Assembly (NCBI GenBank): GCA_022790905.1
Contig: JAAVYC010000120.1
Coordinates: forward strand, 1 to 5,812
From: Lachnospiraceae bacterium
Lineage (GTDB): Bacteria > Bacillota > Clostridia > Lachnospirales > Lachnospiraceae
DNA: 5,812 bases
Direction: 5' to 3'
Positions 1 to 5,812 of the stretch are shown in pieces. The notes beneath the pieces were generated by a model that saw nothing but the letters and a program-made list of their open reading frames with translations, made no database searches and was not told the origin of the DNA. The translations under genes and the position numbers were made by a program. The stretch's first letter is position 1. Every line of letters begins with the position of its first letter.

Positions 1-351
1 ATTCAATATGCACTGTATTATCCAAATAGGAGAACCTTGGGTGGAAAGCGTTTGGATTTTTATGAGATGGGGAATCTGACATTCGAGAGACCGGATATGG
101 AGACTTTTGAAGGGCTTGCTCTTGCAATGTCTGCGATGAGACAGGGTGGAAATATGCCGACGGTGTTCAATGCGGCAAATGAACGGGCAGTTGCAATGTT
201 TCTAGATAAAAAAATCGGATTTTGGGAGATTTTAGAGATCATAAAAAATGCGATGGGAGATGTCCCGTTTATTGAAGAGCCAAATTTAGAGGAAGTTCTG
301 ATCACAGAGCAGACCGTTTATGAATATATAGAGAGCAGGTGGAAAGTTTGA
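1..351 (+). CDS. dxr: 1-deoxy-D-xylulose 5-phosphate reductoisomerase, C-terminal part (5' truncated by window)
   Basis: This is the last 116 codons of Dxr, read in frame 1 from the first base of the window to a TGA at 349-351. The cytoplasmic enzyme converts 1-deoxy-D-xylulose 5-phosphate to 2-C-methyl-D-erythritol 4-phosphate with NADPH and a divalent metal, the committed step of the MEP isoprenoid pathway. The fragment begins with the conserved stretch IQYALYYPNRR, followed by LDFYEMGNLTFERPDMETF (the LDF...LTFE.PD block of the family) and the NAANE motif at fragment residues 57-61. These belong to the C-terminal helical domain. The NADPH-binding and catalytic domains lie upstream of the window. 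A TTG at 37 could be read as a start, but the homology continues unbroken through codons 1-12, so it is internal. The stop overlaps the likely rseP start. Identification is by recognised family motifs and by the ispG and rseP neighbours. Confidence 0.95.
   Translation: MQYALYYPNRRTLGGKRLDFYEMGNLTFERPDMETFEGLALAMSAMRQGGNMPTVFNAANERAVAMFLDKKIGFWEILEIIKNAMGDVPFIEEPNLEEVLITEQTVYEYIESRWKV
337..342 (+). promoter_or_regulatory. Probable rseP ribosome binding site (AGGTGG)
   Basis: AGGTGG lies inside the last codons of dxr and ends 5 bases before the TTG at 348. This spacing favours TTG 348 as the rseP start. The in-frame GTG at 339 sits within this motif and has only a weak GAGAG upstream. Confidence 0.55.
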
Positions 352-1379
352 AGATCATAATTGCAATTTTAATTTTCAGTATAATTGTCTTGTTCCATGA
401 ACTGGGACACTTTTTATTGGCGAAAAAAGCTGGGATCCGTGTCAATGAGTTTTCCATTGGACTAGGTCCTACCGTTGTCGGCTTTACAAAAGGCGAGACA
501 AAATATTCGATCAAATTGCTCCCCTTTGGCGGAGCATGTATGATGGAAGGGGAGGATGAGGCGAGCACTGCAGAGGATTCTTTTCAAAGTAAATCGGTGC
601 TTGCTAGGATTTCCGTAGTGGCGGCCGGCCCTATTTTTAATTTTATTATGGCGTTTTTGGTGGGCGTTATTTTAGTGGCCTGTACCGGTTACGATAAGCC
701 GTATGTTCCCAAATTAGTAGAGGGATATCCGGCAAAAGAGGCGGGATTACAGGAAGGGGATCTGATTAAGAAACTGAATTTTAAAAGGATTCACCTTTAC
801 CGTGAAGTCAGTATCTACACGTTCTTTCACAGTGATGAACCGATTGATATCGTCTATGAAAGAGACGGGAAATCTTACGAGACGACCGTGACCCCGCGTT
901 ATGATGAGGAGAGCGGACGCTATCTCTTTGGTTTTCAGGGAGTTGGAAAAAAGGAAAAAGGAAATGTGATAAAGACCCTGCAATATGGTGTCTATGAAGT
1001 GAAATATTGGATTTATTCCACATTGGAGAGTTTGAAAATGCTTGTCACCGGACGGGTGGGACTCAATGATCTTTCGGGACCAGTCGGGATTGTGAAAGGA
1101 GTCAGCGATACCTATGAAGCGGGGGCAAGTGTGGGATGGTTTTCGGTGTTTACGGGAATGCTTAATTGGTTGATTCTTCTCTCGGCAAACCTTGGAGTGA
1201 TGAATTTGCTTCCGCTTCCTGCACTAGATGGAGGCAGGCTGGTCTTTTTGATTATTGAGGGAATCCGCGGAAAGAAAGTCGATCCTGAAAAAGAAGGGAT
1301 GTTCCATTTTATCGGGATTTGTCTCTTAATGGCGTTGATGGTACTTGTCATGTTTAACGATATACGCAGGCTCTTTTAG
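348..1379 (+). CDS. rseP: RIP metalloprotease RseP/RasP (site-2 protease family, M50)
   Basis: The product is an intramembrane zinc metalloprotease of 343 residues. In related bacteria (E. coli RseP, B. subtilis RasP) it makes the second cut in anti-sigma factors and clears remnant signal peptides or small membrane proteins; the substrate here is unknown. Numbered from TTG 348, a first membrane helix covers about residues 3-25 and carries the zinc-binding HELGH at 17-21. A second hydrophobic segment at about 88-112 contains the AAGPIFNF block. A single PDZ-like domain occupies about 118-183 (PAKEAGLQEGDLI). Next come LSGPVG at 242-247, a third helix at about 262-287, the NLLPLPALDGG motif at 286-296 supplying the third zinc ligand (Asp), and a final helix at about 319-336. 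Length and motif order are normal for the Gram-positive single-PDZ form. The start is uncertain: TTG 348 gives MKIIIAILIF, matching the usual N-terminus, and has a better-spaced ribosome site; GTG 339 would add three residues. It overlaps dxr by 4 bases and its TAG overlaps the ispG ribosome site. Confidence 0.95.
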   Translation: MKIIIAILIFSIIVLFHELGHFLLAKKAGIRVNEFSIGLGPTVVGFTKGETKYSIKLLPFGGACMMEGEDEASTAEDSFQSKSVLARISVVAAGPIFNFIMAFLVGVILVACTGYDKPYVPKLVEGYPAKEAGLQEGDLIKKLNFKRIHLYREVSIYTFFHSDEPIDIVYERDGKSYETTVTPRYDEESGRYLFGFQGVGKKEKGNVIKTLQYGVYEVKYWIYSTLESLKMLVTGRVGLNDLSGPVGIVKGVSDTYEAGASVGWFSVFTGMLNWLILLSANLGVMNLLPLPALDGGRLVFLIIEGIRGKKVDPEKEGMFHFIGICLLMALMVLVMFNDIRRLF

Positions 1380-1383
1380 GGGG
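1378..1383 (+). promoter_or_regulatory. ispG ribosome binding site (AGGGGG)
   Basis: AGGGGG begins within the rseP TAG stop and ends 6 bases before ATG 1390. It selects that ATG over the longer in-frame reading from TTG 1345, which would run inside the rseP coding sequence and add 15 residues not seen in the family. Confidence 0.75.
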
Positions 1384-1389
1384 ATACGA

Positions 1390-2436
1390 ATGAGGACGAG
1401 AGAGATAAAAATTGGAGACAAAATCATCGGGGGAGAGCAGCCGATTCTGATTCAATCTATGACGAATACAAAGACAGAGGATGTAACAGCAACTGTAGAG
1501 CAGATTAAAAGGTTGACTGCTGCGGGCTGTGATATCATTCGTTGTGCCGTGCCGACAATGGAGGCGGCAAAAGCTTTTCGAGAGATCAAAGAGCAGATTT
1601 CGATTCCGTTGGTAGCAGATATTCACTTTGACTACCGGCTTGCGATTGCGGCGATAGAGAATGGTGCTGATAAAATCCGTATCAATCCGGGAAATATCGG
1701 CGCGAAGGAGAGGATCCGGACCGTGGTGGAAGTGGCAAAAGAGAGAGAGATTCCAATTCGTGTCGGTGTCAACAGTGGTTCTTTAGAAAAGGAATTAGTA
1801 GAAAAATATCACGGAGTGACGGCGGAAGGATTGGTGGAGAGTGCATTGGATAAGATCCACATCATTGAGGATTGCGGTTACGAAAATCTAGTGATCTCCA
1901 TCAAATCTTCTGATGTCATGATGTGTGTCAAAGCGCATGAACTGATTGCGGAAAAGACCGATTATCCGCTTCATGTCGGAATCACAGAGGCGGGAACGAT
2001 TACAAGCGGAAATATCAAATCGGCAATAGGGTTAGGATTGATTTTAAATCAGGGAATCGGGGATACCATACGCGTATCACTGACAGGGGACCCATTGGAA
2101 GAGATTAAGTCAGCGAAATTAATTTTAAAGACACTCGGTATTCGAAAAGGTGGAATTGAGGTCGTTTCCTGTCCTACCTGCGGAAGGACGCAGATTGATT
2201 TGATCGACTTAGCCAGAAGAGTGGAAGAAATGGTAGCAGATATTCCATTGGATTTAAAAGTTGCAGTGATGGGATGTGTGGTGAACGGTCCAGGTGAGGC
2301 GAAAGAGGCAGATATCGGAATTGCAGGCGGCGTGGGAGAAGGTCTTTTGATCAAACACGGCGAGATTGTAAAAAAACTGCCGGAGGCAGAACTGTTAGAA
2401 GCATTGCGCAGTGAATTACTAAATTGGAGTGAATGA
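1390..2436 (+). CDS. ispG: 4-hydroxy-3-methylbut-2-enyl diphosphate synthase (IspG/GcpE)
   Basis: IspG is the penultimate MEP-pathway enzyme. It reductively converts 2-C-methyl-D-erythritol 2,4-cyclodiphosphate to HMBPP in the cytoplasm, using a [4Fe-4S] cluster and electrons from flavodoxin or ferredoxin. The 348-residue product has the usual length of the two-domain bacterial form. Residues about 1-245 form the TIM-barrel domain, with signature blocks PILIQSMTNTKTEDV (18-32), the ADIHFDYRLA region (76-85), KIRINPGNIG (95-104) and VGVNSGSLE (125-133). Residues about 250-348 form the iron-sulphur domain: SCPTCGRTQ places Cys261 and Cys264, and MGCVVNGPGEAKEADIG places Cys296 and Glu303, the expected three-cysteine-plus-glutamate cluster ligands. 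All are present, so the enzyme should be active. ATG 1390 is chosen for its ribosome site and for family agreement at MRTREIKIGD. It sits 10 bases after rseP, and polC begins one base after its TGA. Confidence 0.97.
   Translation: MRTREIKIGDKIIGGEQPILIQSMTNTKTEDVTATVEQIKRLTAAGCDIIRCAVPTMEAAKAFREIKEQISIPLVADIHFDYRLAIAAIENGADKIRINPGNIGAKERIRTVVEVAKEREIPIRVGVNSGSLEKELVEKYHGVTAEGLVESALDKIHIIEDCGYENLVISIKSSDVMMCVKAHELIAEKTDYPLHVGITEAGTITSGNIKSAIGLGLILNQGIGDTIRVSLTGDPLEEIKSAKLILKTLGIRKGGIEVVSCPTCGRTQIDLIDLARRVEEMVADIPLDLKVAVMGCVVNGPGEAKEADIGIAGGVGEGLLIKHGEIVKKLPEAELLEALRSELLNWSE
2426..2429 (+). promoter_or_regulatory. polC ribosome binding site (GGAG)
   Basis: GGAG within the last codons of ispG is 8 bases before ATG 2438, a normal spacing. 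Because the site is inside ispG and only one base separates stop from start, polC translation is probably coupled to ispG translation (inference). Confidence 0.65.
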
Positions 2437-2437
2437 G

Positions 2438-5400
2438 ATGGCAAATGCCTTTTTTGAAGTTTTTCCAACGTTAAAATTAAAACATGAAATAAGAGGAATG
2501 TTATCGGAAGCCACTGTGACGAAAGTGGCTTCTAACCGTGACAGGGATTTGATCCGTGTCTATGTGGAGAACAACCGTCTGATTCCCAAACAGGAGATCT
2601 GGCGATTAGAACAGGATATGGAATCACAGCTCTTTCCAAATCAAAAGACTCGCATAAAACTGATGGAACATTACCATTTGTCCAAACAGTATACGGCGAA
2701 AACGCTACTTGATACATATAAAGAGAGTATGCTCTGTGAGATCAAAGAATATAGTCTTTTGCTCTACAATATTTTTCGCAAAGCCGAGTTGAAATTTAGT
2801 GAAGAAAAGATGCATTTGATTTTAGAGGATACTTTTCTCGCGAGGGAGAGTCAGGATGAGCTGATTGAGATTTTGGATAAAATTATCAGAGAGCGGTGTG
2901 GAATCCAGACAAAATTTGAGGTTGTATTTTTCAATTCTAAGGATAAAAATGGTAAGAACCATGCGGAACACGAGATAGAATTGGAAGTCGAACATATTGT
3001 GAAAAGGATTGCGGGAAGAGGAGAAGAAGCAAAAGAGGAACAAAAGGATTTTGTCTCTTCTGCCCCGGATACCGAGCCGATAAAGAAACCTGCTTTGAAT
3101 CCGGATAGGCGAAAGATCTCGTCTCAAAAAGAAAATTTCAGAAAAAAAGAATATTCGTTGAAGCGTTCTGAGAATCCGGACGTCTTCTATGGACGTGATT
3201 TCGAGGAGGAGGCGATTACCATTGATTCGATCCAGGGGGAAGTGGGAGAGGTTGTGGTGCGCGGCCAGGTTATGAGTACCGATGTTCGTGAACTTCGAAA
3301 TGGTGAAAAATCGATTGTCAAAATCGTGATCACAGATTTTACGGATTCGATTGCCGCGAAAATATTTGTCAAAAATGAGCAGACGGACAAGCTTTTGGAA
3401 TATTTAAAAAATGGCAGTTTTATTAAAATCAAAGGTGTAACGACTCTGGATCGGTTTGACAGTGAGATTGGATTATCTTTTTTGACGGGAATGAAAAAGA
3501 TTTCTGATTTTACGACGCCGAGATTGGATCACAGTCTAGAAAAGAGAGTGGAATTGCACTGTCACACAAAGATGAGTGATATGGATGGTGTCTCCGATGT
3601 GAAACGTATTATTAACAGAGCAAAATCCTGGGGGCATAAAGCGATTGCGATCACAGATCATGGCGCGCTGCAGGCTTTTCCCGATGCTTATCATGCGATT
3701 CGCCCGGAGGACGATTTTAAAATTATTTACGGAGTGGAGGCATATCTAGTAGATGATCTGAAAGATATCGTCACAAATTCTAAAAACCAGAGCCTAGATG
3801 AGTCCTATGTAGTCTTTGACTTAGAGACGACAGGGTTTAGTCCAAATACCTGTAAGATTATAGAGATTGGAGCCGTAAAGATTGAAAATGGTGAGATCAC
3901 AGACCGCTTTAGCGAATTTGTCAATCCAAGAGTACCAATTCCCTATAAAATCGAAGAACTGACCGGAATTCGGGATGATATGGTCATGCACGCGAAGACC
4001 ATAGAGGAGATTTTGCCGGAGTTTATGGCGTTTTGTGGCGAGGCTGTTATGATCGCGCACAACGCAGAATTTGATATGAGCTTTATCAGGAAGAATTGTC
4101 AGGATCAGGGAATTTTTTGTGATTTTACAGTGGGCGATACGGTGGCAATGGCACATGTGTTACTTCCGACTTTGCACCGATATAAGTTAGATACGGTGGC
4201 AAAAGCGCTAAAAATCTCTCTGGAGAATCACCACAGGGCGGTAGACGATGCCGAGTGTACGGCTTATATTTTTTTGAAATTCATTGAGATGTTAAAGGAA
4301 CGTGGAATCGGAACGCTGGATGAATTGAATGCACTTGGCAGTGCAACGGTAGATATGGTTAAAAAGCTCCCAACAAACCATGCCATTATTCTGGCACAAA
4401 ATGAGGTGGGCAGAATCCATCTCTATAGACTCGTCTCGGAATCCCATATGACTTATTATGCAAAACGCCCACGGATTCCAAAAAGTCTTTATCTAAAATA
4501 CCGAGAAGGTCTGTGTATCGGTTCTGCCTGCGAGGCTGGAGAACTCTATCAGGCGATCTTAAATGGAAGATCGCAGGAAGAGATCACAAGGCTTGTGAAT
4601 TTTTACGATTATCTTGAGATTCAGCCGATTGGAAACAATATGTTTATGATTGAGAGTGATCGTGTATCAATTGAGAGCGTGGAAGAGCTGCAAGAGATTA
4701 ACAGAAAAATCTGTAAGTTGGGAGAGGAATTTGAAAAGCCTGTCGTGGCGACTTGCGATGTTCATTTTTTAGATCCTCAGGATGAAGTCTATCGCAGAAT
4801 CATTATGGCGGGTAAGGGATTTAAGGATTCTGACAACCAGGCTCCGCTCTATCTGCGCACGACAGAGGAGATGCTTGCCGAATTCGAGTATCTGGGAAGT
4901 GAGAAGGCGAGAGAGGTCGTCATTACAAATCCAAATAAGATTGCAGCGATGATTGAGTGCATAGAGCCGGTGCGGCCGGATAAATGTCCTCCGGTCATTG
5001 AAAATTCGGATCAACTACTGCGCGATATCTGTTATAACAAGGCACACGAGATGTATGGACAAGATCTTCCGCCGCTGGTAAAAGAGCGTCTGGAGAGAGA
5101 GCTGAATTCCATTATCTCCAACGGTTATGCCGTGATGTATATCATTGCACAGAAATTGGTGTGGAAATCCAATGAGGACGGCTATCTGGTCGGATCGAGA
5201 GGGTCTGTCGGTTCTTCCATTGTGGCCACGATGTCTGGAATTACAGAGGTAAATCCACTGAGAGCGCATTATTACTGTAAGAATTGTCATTACAATGACT
5301 TCGATTCTGAGGAGGTTCTTGCCTATGCGGGGAAATCAGGATGCGATATGCCGGATAAAAAATGTCCGAATTGTAATAACATGCTGATAAAAGATGGATT

Positions 5401-5812
5401 TGACATTCCATTTGAGACGTTTTTGGGATTTAAGGGAAATAAAGAGCCGGATATTGACTTGAACTTTTCCGGGGATTATCAGGGAAAAGCGCACCGCTAT
5501 ACGGAAGTGATTTTCGGAGAGGGACAGACTTACCGCGCGGGGACGATCGGCGCTTTGGCAGATAAGACGGCATACGGCTATGTAAAGAATTATTATGAGG
5601 AGCGCGGGATTCACAAAAGGAGCTGTGAGATTGACCGTATCGTACAGGGATGTGTCGGCGTTCGTCGGACAACAGGGCAGCATCCGGGGGGAATTGTCGT
5701 ACTTCCGGTAGGGGAAGATATTTATTCTTTTACCCCAGTGCAGCATCCGGCCAATGATATGACGACGGATATTATTACCACGCATTTTGATTATCACTCG
5801 ATTGACCATAAC
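2438..5812 (+). CDS. polC: DNA polymerase III alpha subunit, Gram-positive PolC type (3' truncated by window)
   Basis: This is the replicative DNA polymerase of low-GC Gram-positives, acting in the replisome with the sliding clamp and clamp loader and carrying its own 3'-5' proofreading exonuclease. The frame is open for 1125 codons from ATG 2438 to the window edge. Domains in order: N-terminal domain (about 1-190), charged linker (about 192-247), OB fold (about 258-355), and PHP domain part one with HxH at 374/376 and TDHG at 406-409. The inserted DEDDh exonuclease (about 456-615) has Asp461/Glu463 in FDLETTG, Asp546 in HNAEFD, and His599/Asp604 in HRAVDD. PHP part two follows, with DVH at 774-776. 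The polymerase core has VGSRGSVGSS at 918-927, a zinc-binding module with Cys947, Cys950, Cys976 and Cys979, the catalytic aspartates 1005 and 1007 in PDIDLNFSG, and TTGQHPGG at 1078-1085. B. subtilis PolC is about 1437 residues, so roughly 350 are missing, including the rest of the palm, the fingers and the clamp-binding motif. The inserted exonuclease excludes DnaE. Confidence 0.97.
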   Translation, partial: MANAFFEVFPTLKLKHEIRGMLSEATVTKVASNRDRDLIRVYVENNRLIPKQEIWRLEQDMESQLFPNQKTRIKLMEHYHLSKQYTAKTLLDTYKESMLCEIKEYSLLLYNIFRKAELKFSEEKMHLILEDTFLARESQDELIEILDKIIRERCGIQTKFEVVFFNSKDKNGKNHAEHEIELEVEHIVKRIAGRGEEAKEEQKDFVSSAPDTEPIKKPALNPDRRKISSQKENFRKKEYSLKRSENPDVFYGRDFEEEAITIDSIQGEVGEVVVRGQVMSTDVRELRNGEKSIVKIVITDFTDSIAAKIFVKNEQTDKLLEYLKNGSFIKIKGVTTLDRFDSEIGLSFLTGMKKISDFTTPRLDHSLEKRVELHCHTKMSDMDGVSDVKRIINRAKSWGHKAIAITDHGALQAFPDAYHAIRPEDDFKIIYGVEAYLVDDLKDIVTNSKNQSLDESYVVFDLETTGFSPNTCKIIEIGAVKIENGEITDRFSEFVNPRVPIPYKIEELTGIRDDMVMHAKTIEEILPEFMAFCGEAVMIAHNAEFDMSFIRKNCQDQGIFCDFTVGDTVAMAHVLLPTLHRYKLDTVAKALKISLENHHRAVDDAECTAYIFLKFIEMLKERGIGTLDELNALGSATVDMVKKLPTNHAIILAQNEVGRIHLYRLVSESHMTYYAKRPRIPKSLYLKYREGLCIGSACEAGELYQAILNGRSQEEITRLVNFYDYLEIQPIGNNMFMIESDRVSIESVEELQEINRKICKLGEEFEKPVVATCDVHFLDPQDEVYRRIIMAGKGFKDSDNQAPLYLRTTEEMLAEFEYLGSEKAREVVITNPNKIAAMIECIEPVRPDKCPPVIENSDQLLRDICYNKAHEMYGQDLPPLVKERLERELNSIISNGYAVMYIIAQKLVWKSNEDGYLVGSRGSVGSSIVATMSGITEVNPLRAHYYCKNCHYNDFDSEEVLAYAGKSGCDMPDKKCPNCNNMLIKDGFDIPFETFLGFKGNKEPDIDLNFSGDYQGKAHRYTEVIFGEGQTYRAGTIGALADKTAYGYVKNYYEERGIHKRSCEIDRIVQGCVGVRRTTGQHPGGIVVLPVGEDIYSFTPVQHPANDMTTDIITTHFDYHSIDHN
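2507..2532 (+). repeat. Perfect 9-bp inverted repeat near the 5' end of polC
   Basis: GAAGCCACT (2507-2515) and AGTGGCTTC (2524-2532) are exact reverse complements around the 8-base loop GTGACGAA. In RNA a G-U pair of bases 2506 and 2533 could extend the stem to ten. It falls in polC codons 24-32. No U-tract follows, so it is not a typical intrinsic terminator. Whether it folds or has any role is unknown; chance is possible. Confidence 0.6.
4553..4574 (+). repeat. Perfect 8-bp inverted repeat inside polC
   Basis: GCGATCTT (4553-4560) and AAGATCGC (4567-4574) are exact reverse complements around the 6-base loop AAATGG. The repeat encodes part of the AILNGRSQ region in the second half of the PHP domain. 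No U-tract follows. It is probably incidental, but it is a second compact perfect hairpin in the same gene. Confidence 0.5.

Noticed and set aside
623..630. GC-rich 8-base palindrome GGCCGGCC in rseP
   Set aside because: It encodes part of the conserved AAGP motif and is explained by protein coding; it has no loop and no related copies nearby.
1345..1389. Longer ispG start at TTG 1345
   Set aside because: The extra 15 residues fall inside the rseP reading region and do not resemble IspG, while ATG 1390 has a strong AGGGGG ribosome site 6 bases upstream.
1741..1750. Short GA dinucleotide run (five units) in ispG, considered as a phase-variation tract
   Set aside because: Five units is too short to suggest frequent slippage, and ispG is probably essential, so switching it off would be unlikely.
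2049..2468. Open frame of 139 codons on the minus strand opposite the ispG 3' end
   Set aside because: It lies antisense to the conserved iron-sulphur domain of ispG, has a serine/proline-rich composition typical of a shadow frame, and shows no recognisable domain.
4330..4345. Small inverted repeat TGCACT/AGTGCA with a 4-base loop in polC
   Set aside because: A 6-bp stem is expected by chance in a sequence of this length, and there is no U-tract or other associated signal.
5336..5809. Open frame of 157 codons on the minus strand opposite the polC polymerase core
   Set aside because: It is antisense to highly conserved PolC motifs (PDIDLNFSG, TTGQHPGG), has no recognisable domain, and is best explained as a shadow frame.
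1..5812. Search for a novel system, mobile element, CRISPR array, tRNA or riboswitch
   Set aside because: Coding sequence of four recognised housekeeping genes covers all but 11 bases, and I saw no insertion ends, repeated spacers, tRNA-like folds or unexplained gene.

Overview
The window carries four co-directional (+ strand) housekeeping genes packed end to end: the 3' end of dxr, then rseP, ispG, and the first 1125 codons of polC, which runs off the right edge. Three features suggest a member of the Firmicutes, most likely Clostridia and plausibly Lachnospiraceae. The last gene encodes PolC, the Gram-positive replicative DNA polymerase III alpha subunit with an exonuclease inserted in its PHP domain. 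The order dxr-rseP-ispG-polC is typical of clostridia. Codon use is moderately AT-leaning, with many AGA and ATA codons. The family-level placement is inference from memory of gene order and was not tested by a search.

Layout: dxr (C-terminal 116 residues, 1-351) overlaps rseP (348-1379) by four bases if rseP starts at the TTG embedded in the dxr stop region. A 10-base gap holding the ispG Shine-Dalgarno sequence separates rseP from ispG (1390-2436). One base separates the ispG stop from the polC ATG (2438 to beyond 5812). Non-coding DNA totals 11 bases, so there is no room for an internal intergenic promoter, terminator, riboswitch or RNA gene. The sequence looks like the interior of one polycistronic transcription unit whose promoter lies upstream of the window.

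Functionally, dxr and ispG encode an early and a late enzyme of the MEP pathway, which makes isopentenyl diphosphate precursors. That pathway feeds undecaprenyl phosphate and hence cell-wall synthesis. RseP is a membrane-embedded site-2 protease that in relatives processes anti-sigma factors and other membrane proteins during envelope stress. PolC copies the chromosome. All four proteins retain the motifs expected of active family members, with no frameshift, insertion or pseudogene.

I found no mobile element, CRISPR array, defence system or previously undescribed system. The most notable secondary signals are two perfect short inverted repeats inside polC, one of them about 70 bases after the start codon, and the tight, probably translationally coupled, junctions between genes.
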